This document shows, piece by piece, positions 19,144 through 28,385 of a stretch of DNA of 64,000 bases. The stretch comes from Hylemonella gracilis (GTDB lineage: Bacteria; Pseudomonadota; Gammaproteobacteria; Burkholderiales; Burkholderiaceae_C), in NCBI RefSeq assembly GCF_004328645.1, contig NZ_CP031395.1:3311501-3375500 (forward strand). Direction: 5' to 3'. The notes under the pieces are model-generated. The model did not search any database and was not told the DNA's origin. It worked only from the letters and a program-made list of their open reading frames with translations. Both the position numbers and the translations under genes were made by a program. Within the stretch, counting starts at the first letter, position 1, and each line of letters opens with the position of its first letter.

Positions 19144-19683
19144 TCAAGCCTTCTTAACGCCCACGGATTCGATCGATTCCTCGGACTCCGTGCTCATGAC
19201 AAGTTCCTGTTCCTGAAGCTTGCCCGACAAGACCCTCAGCAGTCGCAGCAGCAACAGCACGCCGGCGCAGACCGCGAACACCACCCCGGAGGCATAGAAC
19301 ACCGCCATGGTCAGTCCGGTGACGGGGGCCGTTGTGTCGGCATTGAGCAAGGTCTGTTGCCAGCTGCCCTTGAGGCAGAGCCAGGTCACGTAGAGCATGA
19401 TCAGGTGCCCCACCACGTAGCAGACCTTCTTGCCGCCCACCGAGAGGCGAGACACCAGCATGTCGGTGCCAAGATGGGCGTTTTCGTGGATGGCGGCGAT
19501 GCCTCCCAGGAAGGTGATCCAGACAAAGAGCCAACGCGACATCTCTTCGCTGATGGCGATGCCGGAATTGAAGACGTAGCGCAGCACCACGTTGCCGAAG
19601 ACAAGCACCACCATGATGGCCAGGGCCAGAGCGATGGTGAGGTTCAGGACGCGGCAGCTTCTGTCAAGCATGTTGTTCAGCAT
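19144..19683 (-). CDS. dctQ: TRAP transporter small permease (DctQ family)
   Basis: This 179-residue protein has four predicted membrane helices and the DctQ motif region VLRYVFNSGIAISEEMSRWLFVWITFLGG. It pairs with DctM. The gap to dctM is 7 bases. The C-terminal tail is acidic (STESEESIESVG). The start ATG at 19683 lies about nine bases after the FAH-family gene's stop. Confidence 0.9.
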   Translation of the reverse strand: MLNNMLDRSCRVLNLTIALALAIMVVLVFGNVVLRYVFNSGIAISEEMSRWLFVWITFLGGIAAIHENAHLGTDMLVSRLSVGGKKVCYVVGHLIMLYVTWLCLKGSWQQTLLNADTTAPVTGLTMAVFYASGVVFAVCAGVLLLLRLLRVLSGKLQEQELVMSTESEESIESVGVKKA

Positions 19684-19692
19684 GATGCCCTC

Positions 19693-20892
19693 CTAGAGCG
19701 CGGCGTCTTGCAGCAGGCCGCGCCCGGCCAGGTTGCCGATCAAGGCGCGCAGGCCGAAGCGCCAGGGCGGCGCGGTCTCGCAATGCGTGACGCGGTTGAT
19801 CAGGGCACCCAGCCGGGGGCTGCGGATGGTCACCATGTCGCCCAGCTTATGGGTGAACCCACCGCCCGGACGATCGCGGTCCTCGATGGGCGCGAACAGC
19901 GTGCCGAGGAACAGCACAAACCCATCGGGGTACTGGTGCATGGCCACGGTCTGCGCGACGATGTCGGTCGGGTCGCGGCTGATGCGGTTCATGAGGTTGA
20001 GTCCGTGCAGCTCGAATTTATCCTCACCGATCACATGCAGGTGCACGGTTTCCTGGCGCACGTCGTCCAGTGTGTAGCCCTCGTCGAACAAGCGGATGAA
20101 GGGGCCGATGGCACAAGACGCGTTGTTGTCCTTGGACTTGCCCAGCAGCAGCGCGCTGCGACCCTCGATGTCACGCAGGTTGACGTCGTTGCCCAGGGTC
20201 GCGCCCACGATACCGCCGCGGCTGTTGATCGCCAGCACGACCTCGGGCTCGGGATTGTTCCAGGAGGAATCGGAGCGGATGCCGATGTCGTCGCCGCAGC
20301 CCACCGAAGCCATGGCCTGGGTCTTGGTGAAAACCTCCACGTCCGGGCCGATGCCCACCTCCAGATACTGCGACCACAGACCCTTCTTCTGCAGCAAGGC
20401 CTTGAGGTTCATGGCCTCGGGCGAGCCGGGTTTGATCTCCGACAGGTCCCCCCCGATCAGCGACAGCACCTGGCTGCGCAGGTCATTGGCCAGGCTGGCG
20501 TCACCGCGCGCCTGCTCCTCGATGACGCGTTCGATCAGGCTGGACGCGAAAGTGACGCCACTGGCCTTGACGGCCTGCAGGTCACAGGGTGCCAGCAACC
20601 AGGGGCGGCGCACGTCGCGCGCGCCGGGCAGGCTGTTGGCGAGCAGCTCGTCCACGCCGCAGAGTCGTTGTCCGGGCGTGCCGCGCACGGCTTGGGCCGG
20701 CTGGTCCACGTCCAGCAGCGTGCTCATGGTGGGGTAGGCGCGGCTGAGGTCGAACACACCGTCAGGCCGGATGGCCACGACGGCGGGACCAGCGCCCTTG
20801 CCTGGCACCCAGACACGGCCCACCAGGGTACCGGCCAGGCCGTCGTCGGGCAGGATGGACACGGGATCTTGCAATTTGGAAGTCAAAGTCAT
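19693..20892 (-). CDS. Fumarylacetoacetate hydrolase (FAH) family enzyme
   Basis: This 399-residue protein has the C-terminal FAH fold with metal-ligand regions (NNPEPEVVLAINSRG, then GNDVNLRDIEGRSALLLGKSKD). FAH-family members act on 2-keto-3-deoxy acids or fumarylacetoacetate. In an operon with a TRAP transporter and an IlvD/Edd dehydratase, a role as a 2-keto-3-deoxy-pentonate dehydratase (as in Weimberg-type pathways) fits best. This is inference; the next enzyme, a semialdehyde dehydrogenase, is not in the window. A run of seven G here (20448-20454) keeps its frame. Confidence 0.85.
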   Translation of the reverse strand: MTLTSKLQDPVSILPDDGLAGTLVGRVWVPGKGAGPAVVAIRPDGVFDLSRAYPTMSTLLDVDQPAQAVRGTPGQRLCGVDELLANSLPGARDVRRPWLLAPCDLQAVKASGVTFASSLIERVIEEQARGDASLANDLRSQVLSLIGGDLSEIKPGSPEAMNLKALLQKKGLWSQYLEVGIGPDVEVFTKTQAMASVGCGDDIGIRSDSSWNNPEPEVVLAINSRGGIVGATLGNDVNLRDIEGRSALLLGKSKDNNASCAIGPFIRLFDEGYTLDDVRQETVHLHVIGEDKFELHGLNLMNRISRDPTDIVAQTVAMHQYPDGFVLFLGTLFAPIEDRDRPGGGFTHKLGDMVTIRSPRLGALINRVTHCETAPPWRFGLRALIGNLAGRGLLQDAAL

Positions 20893-20899
20893 GGGGTCC

Positions 20900-22681
20900 T
20901 CAATGGTTGTGCCGCGGCGTGCGTTCCGCGATGCGCTGGAAATCCAGCGCGAAATCCAGCGTGGCGCCCTGATCCAGCTGGCCAGTTTTCTCCCGGTACA
21001 GGGCTTCCCAGGGCGAATGGCTGGGGGGTACCGGAGGCGCGGGCAGTTCTCGCTGACGGCGTGTGATTTCCTCGGGCGACACCAGTGCATCGCATCGCCC
21101 CTGATTGAGATCAACGCGGATCAAATCACCGCTTTGCAGCCAGCGCAGCCCCCCTCCCGCAGCGCTCTCGGGCGAGACGTTGAGGATGGACGGACTGTCC
21201 GAGGTGCCGGACTGGCGGCCATCGCCCAGGGTGGGCAGCGCGCTGATGCCACGCTGAATCAGCGCGTCGGGCGGTTGCATGTTGACGACTTCAGCCGAGC
21301 CCGGCCAGCCCAGCGGGCCCGCGCCGCGCATGACGAGGATGCAGTCTTCGTCGATGCCGAGCGCCGGGTCATTGATGCGCGCGTGGTAATCCTCGCCGCC
21401 TTCGAACACCACGGCACGTGCCTCGAACACCCCTTCCTGGCCGGGCCGGCTCAGGTAGCGAGCACGAAAGCGCTCGGAGATGACCGAGGTCTTCATGATG
21501 CCGAAGTCGAAGAGATTGCCGCGCAACACCAGGAAACCGGCCTTGTCGAGCAGCGGCTGATCAAAGGGCCGGATCACCTCGCGGTCACTCGCTTCGCGAC
21601 CCGCCAGGTTGTCGGCCAAACGGCGTCCGGTGACGGTCAGGCAATCACCATGCAGACGCCCCGCCTGCATCAGCTCCCACATCAGCGCCGGCACACCGCC
21701 AGCCCGGAAGAAGCGTTCGCCCAGAAAGCGCCCCGCCGGCTGCATGTCGAGCAGCAGCGGCAGGTCGTAGGCGTGGGTGGTCCAGTCGTCCGGCTCCAGC
21801 CGAACCTGGGCATGGCGCGCCATGGCCATGATGTGGACCTGCGCATTGCTGGACCCACCCGCGCAGCTCACCACAGACAGCGCGTTGAGAAAGCTCTCGC
21901 GTGTGAGGATGCGCGAGGGACGCAGGTCTTCGTAGGCCATCTCGACGATGCGCCGCCCGGTTTCATAGGCCATCTGGCCGCGCTCGCGGTAAGGCGCGGG
22001 AATGGCCGAACAGCCCGTCAGCGACAGGCCCAGGGCCTCGGCCACGGCGTTCATGGTCGAGGCCGTGCCCATGGTGTTGCAGTGCCCGGCCGAAGGCGCG
22101 CTGCTGCAGGCGCGCTGCAGGAACTCTTCTTCGTCGATCTCGCCCGCAGCCAGTTGCCGGCGGCTGCGCCAGATCACGGTGCCGGAGCCGACCAGCTCAC
22201 CGTTGTGCCAGCCATCGAGCATGGGTCCGCCCGACAGCACGATGGCGGGAATGTCCACGGTGCAGGCCGCCATGATGCCGGCCGGCGTGGTCTTGTCGCA
22301 GCCGGTCGTCAGCACCACGGCGTCGATCGGGTAGCCGTAGAGGATTTCGACCAGGCCCAGGTAGGCCAGGTTGCGGTCCAGCGCGGCGGTGGGCCGGCGA
22401 CAGTTCTCGAAGATCGGATGGACAGGGAACTCCATCGGAATGCCCCCGGCGTCCCGTATGCCGTCACGCACGCGGCGCGCCAGCTCCAGATGGATACGGT
22501 TGCACGGCGACAGGTCACTGCCCGTCTGCGCGATCCCGATGATGGGCCGCCCGGAACGCAGTTCCTCCGGCGTCAGCCCGTAGTTCATGAAGCGCTCCAG
22601 ATAGAGCGCCGTCATGTCCGAACGCTGCGGGTCGGCGAACCAATCCCGCGAGCGGAACGGACGGCTGGGTGTCTTGGCCAT
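20900..22681 (-). CDS. IlvD/Edd-family sugar-acid dehydratase
   Basis: This 593-residue dehydratase has the family landmarks [46 protein letters not shown] and [15 protein letters not shown]. The pattern differs from the amino acid enzyme IlvD at 15384 and matches the pentonate/hexonate dehydratase branch (arabinonate, xylonate or similar). It should remove water from a sugar acid brought in by the TRAP system. It begins 8 bases after dctP ends, and its own stop lies 7 bases before the FAH gene start, so the operon is tight. The exact sugar acid cannot be read from the sequence. Confidence 0.9.
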   Translation of the reverse strand: MAKTPSRPFRSRDWFADPQRSDMTALYLERFMNYGLTPEELRSGRPIIGIAQTGSDLSPCNRIHLELARRVRDGIRDAGGIPMEFPVHPIFENCRRPTAALDRNLAYLGLVEILYGYPIDAVVLTTGCDKTTPAGIMAACTVDIPAIVLSGGPMLDGWHNGELVGSGTVIWRSRRQLAAGEIDEEEFLQRACSSAPSAGHCNTMGTASTMNAVAEALGLSLTGCSAIPAPYRERGQMAYETGRRIVEMAYEDLRPSRILTRESFLNALSVVSCAGGSSNAQVHIMAMARHAQVRLEPDDWTTHAYDLPLLLDMQPAGRFLGERFFRAGGVPALMWELMQAGRLHGDCLTVTGRRLADNLAGREASDREVIRPFDQPLLDKAGFLVLRGNLFDFGIMKTSVISERFRARYLSRPGQEGVFEARAVVFEGGEDYHARINDPALGIDEDCILVMRGAGPLGWPGSAEVVNMQPPDALIQRGISALPTLGDGRQSGTSDSPSILNVSPESAAGGGLRWLQSGDLIRVDLNQGRCDALVSPEEITRRQRELPAPPVPPSHSPWEALYREKTGQLDQGATLDFALDFQRIAERTPRHNH

Positions 22682-22689
22682 GCAGTCGT

Positions 22690-23691
22690 TTATTTCTTGC
22701 GAATCTTGGCCAGCTCGGCGTTCATTTCCTGGAAGGCGTCGCCGAAATCCTGACCGTACTTGGCAACCACCGGCGCGAGCTTGGCGCGCAGCTTGGCCTG
22801 TTCGGCCGGGCTGAGCTCGGTGACAACCATGCCATTGCTCTTGAGCTGGGCGAGCGCTTTCTCGCTGAATTCCCGGATGGTCTTGCGTTCGAACTGGGTC
22901 GCGTCCATCGCGCTGTCACGCACGATCTTCTGCTCCTGCGGCGACAGGCCATCCCAGGTCTTCTTGGACAGCAGCAGGACCCAGGCGCTGTACATATGGC
23001 GCGTCAGCGCCAGGTATTTCTGCACCTCGTAGAACTTGCTGGCCAGAATGGTCGGCGTGGGGTTCTCCTGACCATCGACCGCCTTCTGCTCCATGGCCGT
23101 GTAGACCTCGGGGAAAGGCATGGGCGTGGCGTTGACGCCCAGAGCTGTGAAGGTGTCGAGGAAGAGCGGGCTTTGGATCACGCGCAGCTTCAGGCCCTCG
23201 AGGTCGGCCGCCGTGTTGATGGCGCGGCGCGAGTTGGTGACGTGGCGGAAGCCGTTCTCCCAGAAGGCAAAGCCGATCAGCCCCTTCTCAGGCAGTTGAG
23301 CCAGCAGCTTCTGGCCAAAGGGACCGTCGAGCAGTGCGTCGGCTTCCTGCTCATTGTTCAACAGCATGGGCAGGTTGAGCGCGCCGAAGGGTTTGACCAG
23401 CGACATCAGCGTGGAGGCATCGGGCACCGTCATCTCCTGGATGCCGGCGCGCAAGGCCGAGGTCATGGTGATGTCGTTGCCCAGCGCCCCACTCGCATAC
23501 ACCTTGGCAGTCATCTTGCCACCACTGCGCTCGGACAACAGCTTGGCGAAGTGGTTGAGCGCCACGCCTTGCGGGTGGTCTTCGCTCAGGCCGATGCCAA
23601 TCTTGAATACATGTTCCCTGACTTGCGCGGACACCGAGCCGGCCGCCAGGCCGAGCGCCAACGCCGCCAACACGACGGATCTGAATTTCAT
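22690..23691 (-). CDS. dctP: TRAP transporter solute-binding protein (DctP family)
   Basis: This 333-residue periplasmic receptor has a signal peptide (about residues 1-22, ending SVSA). The DctP core includes GLKLRVIQSPLFLDTFTALG (the conserved arginine that binds the substrate carboxylate) and VDGQENPTPTILASKFYEVQKYLALTRH. It is the first gene of the sugar-acid operon and is divergent from a LysR gene. RBS: AGGAGACAAGC just before the ATG. Confidence 0.93.
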   Translation of the reverse strand: MKFRSVVLAALALGLAAGSVSAQVREHVFKIGIGLSEDHPQGVALNHFAKLLSERSGGKMTAKVYASGALGNDITMTSALRAGIQEMTVPDASTLMSLVKPFGALNLPMLLNNEQEADALLDGPFGQKLLAQLPEKGLIGFAFWENGFRHVTNSRRAINTAADLEGLKLRVIQSPLFLDTFTALGVNATPMPFPEVYTAMEQKAVDGQENPTPTILASKFYEVQKYLALTRHMYSAWVLLLSKKTWDGLSPQEQKIVRDSAMDATQFERKTIREFSEKALAQLKSNGMVVTELSPAEQAKLRAKLAPVVAKYGQDFGDAFQEMNAELAKIRKK

Positions 23692-23805
23692 GCTTGTCTC
23701 CTGATGTTTGGATATATGTCCCGGCGCCAATTCCACCTGACTACCTGCGCGTCAGTTCAAGGGGCCCCAGGGCGAGCGCGAGATTAGGGAAGACAGCAGG
23801 TTCGG

Positions 23806-23825
23806 TCTACTGAATTTTCTGTAGA
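23806..23825. promoter_or_regulatory. Candidate LysR-type binding site
   Basis: TCTAC (23806-23810) and GTAGA (23821-23825) form an inverted repeat separated by ten AT-rich bases, 18 bases before the LysR gene start. This fits the T-N11-A kind of dyad bound by LysR regulators. The 152-base gap also has to hold the promoter of the dctP operon. Confidence 0.5.
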
Positions 23826-23843
23826 AAGTCATTCCATTTCGTT

Positions 23844-24818
23844 ATGAATACAGCCGAATCATCCGGGTTCCCCCCTAGCCCCGAGCCTTCCATCGCCCGC
23901 TCCTTCAGCCGTCTTCGGTTCCGACATCTGCAGTTTCTGGACATCCTGGGACAAACCCGCAATCTGCGGCTCGCCTCCGAATGGATGCACATCACGCAGC
24001 CGGCGGCGACCAAGATGCTGATGGAGATCGAGACCATCCTCAACGCCCGCCTGTTCGACCGACAGTCACGTGGGGTGGCGCCCAACGAACTCGGCCTGTT
24101 CACCCTGCGCTACGCGAGCAGCGCGCTGGAAGGGCATCGCAAGTTCGCCCGCGAGTTCGACACGCTGCGGCACGGCGGCGCGGGGCATCTGACGATTGGC
24201 GCCATCTCGGGCTCGGCGCATCTGCTGATGTCCACGGTGTCCGAGGTCCAGCGCCTGAGGCCGCTGCTGGTGCTGAAGATGCTGGAGCAGAGCAGCGACC
24301 AGCTCGCGCTGTGGCTGTCCGAGCGCAAGATCGACCTGATGATCGGGCGCTTCACGAACAGCGAGCAGCAAGCGCAATTCCGCTACGAGCGCCTGTCGGC
24401 CGAGCCGCTGCAGGTGGTCGGTCGCGTGGACCACCCCCTGCGCAGCAAACGCATCCAGGACCTGACCGAACTGGCGCGCTGGCCCTGGATCCTGTATCCC
24501 TCGCCGACCGCGCTGCGCCGCGTCACCGACGACATCTTCAACAGCATCGGCCTGACACCCACCTCCGGCGTGGTCGAGACGCCCTCGTTCTGGTTCTCGC
24601 TGGAATTGCTGCAGACGACACAGATGCTGTCGCTGCAGCCAGCCTCGCTGGCGGAGGAATATGCGAAAAAAGGCCTGCTGACCCGCATCCAGGTCGACCT
24701 GCCCGACCGCATGCCGGATTACGGACTGATCACGCACCTGGGTGAGACCTTGCCGCCTTCCGCGCAGGCCTTCGTGTCGGTGTTGCGGGAGAAGGCGGGG
24801 GTGACAAGAGAAGCCTGA
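23844..24818 (+). CDS. LysR-family transcriptional regulator
   Basis: This 324-residue regulator has an N-terminal winged helix (LRFRHLQFLDILGQTRNLRLASEWMHITQPAATKMLMEIE, seen across residues about 24-65) and a LysR substrate-binding domain. It is of the GbpR-like type often linked to sugar or aromatic acid use. It is transcribed away from the dctP operon and probably controls it in response to the pathway intermediate. Confidence 0.92.
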   Translation: MNTAESSGFPPSPEPSIARSFSRLRFRHLQFLDILGQTRNLRLASEWMHITQPAATKMLMEIETILNARLFDRQSRGVAPNELGLFTLRYASSALEGHRKFAREFDTLRHGGAGHLTIGAISGSAHLLMSTVSEVQRLRPLLVLKMLEQSSDQLALWLSERKIDLMIGRFTNSEQQAQFRYERLSAEPLQVVGRVDHPLRSKRIQDLTELARWPWILYPSPTALRRVTDDIFNSIGLTPTSGVVETPSFWFSLELLQTTQMLSLQPASLAEEYAKKGLLTRIQVDLPDRMPDYGLITHLGETLPPSAQAFVSVLREKAGVTREA

Positions 24819-24878
24819 GGCGCAGGCAGTCACAGGCCGTCCAGGAAAGGCCAGCCCCGGAGCGATCTTTCAACCAGC

Positions 24879-25232
24879 CTAGGCGCTGAGGATCACCTTG
24901 AAGCCACCATAGATGAGCCGCTTGCCGTCAATGGGCATGGGGTTCTCGTCGGCTTGCATGCGCGGGTCGGCCATCACCTTGGTCCAGCCCGCGTCGCGCA
25001 CTTCTCGGGACGGCCAGGTGACCCACGAGAACACCACGGCCTCGTCGTCCTGGCGTTTCACGGCCATGGTGAACGAGGTCAGCTTGCCTTCGGGCACGTC
25101 GTCGCCCCAGCACTCCACGACCGACAGCGCCCCGTGGTCCTTGAATACCTGCGCGGCATCGCGGGCGTGCTTGAGGTAAGCCTCCTGCTTGTCCAAGGGC
25201 ACTGCGGCAACGAATCCATCAACGTAAGTCAT
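24879..25232 (-). CDS. DUF1428 family protein
   Basis: This 117-residue protein starts MTYVDGFVAAVPLDKQEAYLKHA and contains ECWGDDVPEGKLTSF and MPIDGKRLIYGGF, all standard for DUF1428 (ferredoxin-like, dimeric alpha-beta barrel type). The function is unknown. It appears to be a single-gene unit. Confidence 0.9.
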   Translation of the reverse strand: MTYVDGFVAAVPLDKQEAYLKHARDAAQVFKDHGALSVVECWGDDVPEGKLTSFTMAVKRQDDEAVVFSWVTWPSREVRDAGWTKVMADPRMQADENPMPIDGKRLIYGGFKVILSA

Positions 25233-25445
25233 GCGAATTTCCTTGAAGGTGGACGGGTCTGCTAGACACCGATTGACCGCGGCATCGCATCTTGCACGCC
25301 GCTGATGGAACGACGAACGACCGTGGTCGGAATCGACACGGTTTGGGAGGAAAGTTGAAACGGCGGGGTTTTAGTTACGGCCCGCCGCTATGCGCTTAAC
25401 CTGGCGCTACGCGCCAAGTTGGCGCCTTCACTGAAATCCTGCGGA

Positions 25446-25465
25446 GGCAAGGCTCACGCCTTGCC
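25446..25465 (-). terminator. Hairpin after acs
   Basis: GGCAAGGC and GCCTTGCC with loop TCAC form an 8-bp stem 10 bases beyond the acs stop. Only a short AT-rich stretch follows on the minus strand. In the 243-base gap up to 25475 I see a further inverted repeat around GGCGCTACGCGCC and no gene. Confidence 0.55.
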
Positions 25466-25475
25466 TGCAACTTGC

Positions 25476-27479
25476 TCAGTTGGTCTGAGCAAGTTGCTCC
25501 AAGACCGCAGGATTCTCCAGCGTCGTGATGTCCTGGGTGATGGCTTCGCCCTTGGCCAGGCTGCGTAGCAGGCGGCGCATGATCTTGCCGCTGCGGGTCT
25601 TGGGCAGGTTGTCGCCGAAACGGATGTCCTTGGGCTTGGCGATGGGGCCGATTTCCTTGGCCACCCAGTTGCGCAGCTCGTTGGCGATCTGCCGGGCTTC
25701 CTCGCCCGTGGGACGCGAGCGCTTCAAGACCACGAAGGCGCAAATTGCTTCGCCGGTCAAATCGTCGGGACGGCCCACGACGGCGGCTTCGGCCACGAGG
25801 TCGGTCTTGGACACCAGGGCCGATTCGATCTCCATCGTGCCCAGGCGGTGGCCGCTGACGTTGAGCACATCGTCGATGCGGCCCGTGATGCGGAAGTAAC
25901 CGCGGTCCGCCGAGCGGACCGCGCCGTCACCCGCCAGGTAGTAGCCCTTGAGCTCCTCGGGAAAGTAGCTTTTCTTGAAACGTTCCGGGTCACCCCAGAT
26001 GGTGCGGATCATGGAAGGCCAGGGCTTCTTGATGACCAGGATGCCGCCCGTGCCGTTCGGGATGTCATTGCCCAACTCGTCCACGATGGCGGCGGCGATG
26101 CCCGGCAGCGGCAGCGTGCAGGAGCCCGGCACCAGCGGCGTGGCACCCGGCAACGGCGTGATGACGTGACCACCGGTCTCGGTCTGCCAGAAGGTGTCCA
26201 CGATGGGGCAGCGCTCGCCGCCCACATGCTTGTGGTACCACATCCAGGCTTCGGGGTTGATGGGCTCGCCCACCGAACCGAGGATGCGCAAGCTGCTCAG
26301 ATCCGAGCGGGCCGGATGCACCTTCTCGTCGCCTTCGGCGGCTTTGATCAGCGAACGGATGGCGGTGGGTGCGGTGTAGAAGATCGTCGCCTTGTGCTTC
26401 TCGATCATCTGCCAGAAACGGCCCGCGTTCGGGTAAGTGGGCACGCCCTCGAAGACGATCTGTGTCGCGCCGGCCGCCAGCGGGCCGTAGGCCACGTAGG
26501 TGTGGCCGGTGATCCAGCCGATGTCGGCCGTGCACCAGAAGATGTCGCTGGGCTGAAGGTCGAAAGTCCAGTCCATGGTCAGGCGCGCCCACAGCAGGTA
26601 GCCCCCTGTGGCGTGCTGCACGCCCTTGGGCTTGCCGGTGGAGCCACTGGTGTAGAGGATGAACAGCGGGTGTTCGGCGCCCACCTGCTCGGGCTTGCAT
26701 TCCGTGCTCTGGCCCGCCAGGGCCTCGGTGAAGGTCTTGTCGCGGCCCGCGACCATATTGCAGGCGGTTTGCGTGCGCTGGTAGACCAGCACGGTCTTGA
26801 TGCTCGCGCAGCCGCCCATGGCCAGGGCTTCGTCCACGATGGCCTTGAGCGGCAGTTCACGGCCGCCACGCATCTGGTAGTTGGCGGTGATGACGGCCAC
26901 CGCGCCGGCGTCGATGATGCGTTCCTGCAGGCTCTTGGCGGAAAAACCACCGAAAACCACGCTGTGGGTCGCGCCGATGCGCGCGCAAGCCTGCATGGCC
27001 ACCACGCCCTCGATCGTCATGGGCATGTAGATGAGGACACGGTCGCCCTTCTTGATGCCCTGGGCCTTGAGGGCGTTGGCGAACTGACCGACCTTGGCCA
27101 GGAGCTCCTTGTAGCTGACCTTGGTGACCGCGCCATCGTCGGCCTCGAAGAGGATGGCGGTCTTGTTTTCGACCGGCGTGCCCATGTGCTTGTCCAGGCA
27201 GTTGGCGCTGGCGTTCAACTCACCATCCTCGAACCACTTGTAGAACGGCTTGTTGCCCTGGTTCAAGGTCTTGGTGAACGGCTTGCCCCAGACCAGGTTC
27301 TCGCGGGCCAGACGCGCCCAGGTCCCTTCAAAATCCTTCTCGAAGGCATCGCACATGGCCTGGTACTGCGCCATGCCTGACACGCGCGCGGCCTTGACGG
27401 TCGCCGCAGGCGGCGGAAAAACCCGGTTTTCAACCAGCACGGATTCGATGGCCGAGGAAGAGGCGGTGGAAGAGCTCAT
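25476..27479 (-). CDS. acs: Acetyl-CoA synthetase
   Basis: This 667-residue AMP-forming acetate-CoA ligase has the A3 motif [15 protein letters not shown], the acetate-pocket region [16 protein letters not shown] and the C-terminal [14 protein letters not shown], whose lysine is the usual site of regulatory acetylation. It activates acetate to acetyl-CoA. The ATG at 27479 is chosen over upstream codons because it starts the normal N-terminal tail. It is divergent from yqhA. Confidence 0.95.
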   Translation of the reverse strand: MSSSTASSSAIESVLVENRVFPPPAATVKAARVSGMAQYQAMCDAFEKDFEGTWARLARENLVWGKPFTKTLNQGNKPFYKWFEDGELNASANCLDKHMGTPVENKTAILFEADDGAVTKVSYKELLAKVGQFANALKAQGIKKGDRVLIYMPMTIEGVVAMQACARIGATHSVVFGGFSAKSLQERIIDAGAVAVITANYQMRGGRELPLKAIVDEALAMGGCASIKTVLVYQRTQTACNMVAGRDKTFTEALAGQSTECKPEQVGAEHPLFILYTSGSTGKPKGVQHATGGYLLWARLTMDWTFDLQPSDIFWCTADIGWITGHTYVAYGPLAAGATQIVFEGVPTYPNAGRFWQMIEKHKATIFYTAPTAIRSLIKAAEGDEKVHPARSDLSSLRILGSVGEPINPEAWMWYHKHVGGERCPIVDTFWQTETGGHVITPLPGATPLVPGSCTLPLPGIAAAIVDELGNDIPNGTGGILVIKKPWPSMIRTIWGDPERFKKSYFPEELKGYYLAGDGAVRSADRGYFRITGRIDDVLNVSGHRLGTMEIESALVSKTDLVAEAAVVGRPDDLTGEAICAFVVLKRSRPTGEEARQIANELRNWVAKEIGPIAKPKDIRFGDNLPKTRSGKIMRRLLRSLAKGEAITQDITTLENPAVLEQLAQTN

Positions 27480-27719
27480 GGTTTGCGTCCTCAAGATCGT
27501 TATAGGCGTGGAACAAGCTGCCATCGGCAGTGCCTCTTATTGTCCGACATGCGCTTACAAGGTTCTGACGCTAGCCCGACAAAACCGCAGGGGAAAACAC
27601 TGCATCCCCCTCGCTGCGAAACCGGCGCGAAATGCAGCCTAGAATTCATGGTTTTCCCGGATCGCCGCATCCCTTTTTCCTGCATCCCTTCCCAAGTCTT
27701 TCCTCGCCTTCTTTTCATC

Positions 27720-28340
27720 ATGTCTCAGCCCGAAGCGCCCAAGCATGAACCGCGGAGCACCGCTTCCCGCATGCGCCCCCTGCCTGCCATGATCTTCGCC
27801 AGTCGCTGGCTGCAGCTCCCCCTCTATCTGGGCCTGATCATTGCCCAGGGGGTGTACGTGGTGCACTTCCTGATCGAGCTTGAACACCTGGTGATGGCCG
27901 CCTTCGGCAACCAGGTGGCGCTGGACGCGCTGGTCCACAGCATCGGCTACAAGGCCGACGCGCCACTGAGCACCCTCAATGAAACGGTGATCATGTTGGT
28001 GGTGCTGGCGCTGATCGACGTGGTGATGATCTCCAACCTGCTGATCATGGTCATCGTCGGCGGCTTCGAGACCTTCGTGAGTCGCCTGAACCTAGAAGGA
28101 CATCCCGACCAGCCCGAGTGGCTCAACCATGTCAATGCCTCGGTGCTCAAGGTCAAGCTGGCCACGGCCATCATCGGCATCAGCTCCATCCACTTGCTCA
28201 AGACCTTCATCAACGCCGCCAATTACAGTGACCGCGTGCTGATCGCGCAGACCGTCATCCATGTCGTCTTCCTGCTCTCCGCGATGGCGATCGCCTACAC
28301 GGACCGCCTGATGAACAGCGGCACGGATGACAAGCACTGA
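27720..28340 (+). CDS. YqhA/UPF0114 family membrane protein
   Basis: This 206-residue protein matches the YqhA (UPF0114, TIGR00645) family with three to four membrane helices (LPLYLGLIIAQGVYVVHFLI, TLNETVIMLVVLALIDVVMI, TVIHVVFLLSAMAIAYTD). The function is unknown. The first 25 residues are hydrophilic, and a start at the methionine before RPLPAMIFASRW would also be possible. It is followed after 45 bases by the fumarase gene. Confidence 0.85.
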   Translation: MSQPEAPKHEPRSTASRMRPLPAMIFASRWLQLPLYLGLIIAQGVYVVHFLIELEHLVMAAFGNQVALDALVHSIGYKADAPLSTLNETVIMLVVLALIDVVMISNLLIMVIVGGFETFVSRLNLEGHPDQPEWLNHVNASVLKVKLATAIIGISSIHLLKTFINAANYSDRVLIAQTVIHVVFLLSAMAIAYTDRLMNSGTDDKH

Positions 28341-28385
28341 GCACGCCGGAAGAACAAAACCGACACAGTCCCAGAGGAACCCGCC

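Noticed and set aside
20448..20454. Run of seven C in the FAH-family gene as a further frameshift
   Set aside because: The frame is continuous with family sequence on both sides (LIGGDLSEIKPG), so the run length is right as given.
18898..21066. A 722-codon open frame on the plus strand antisense to the TRAP and FAH genes
   Set aside because: It lies opposite clear dctM, dctQ and FAH-family genes, has the histidine- and glutamine-rich composition typical of antisense frames in GC-rich DNA, and has no recognisable domain.
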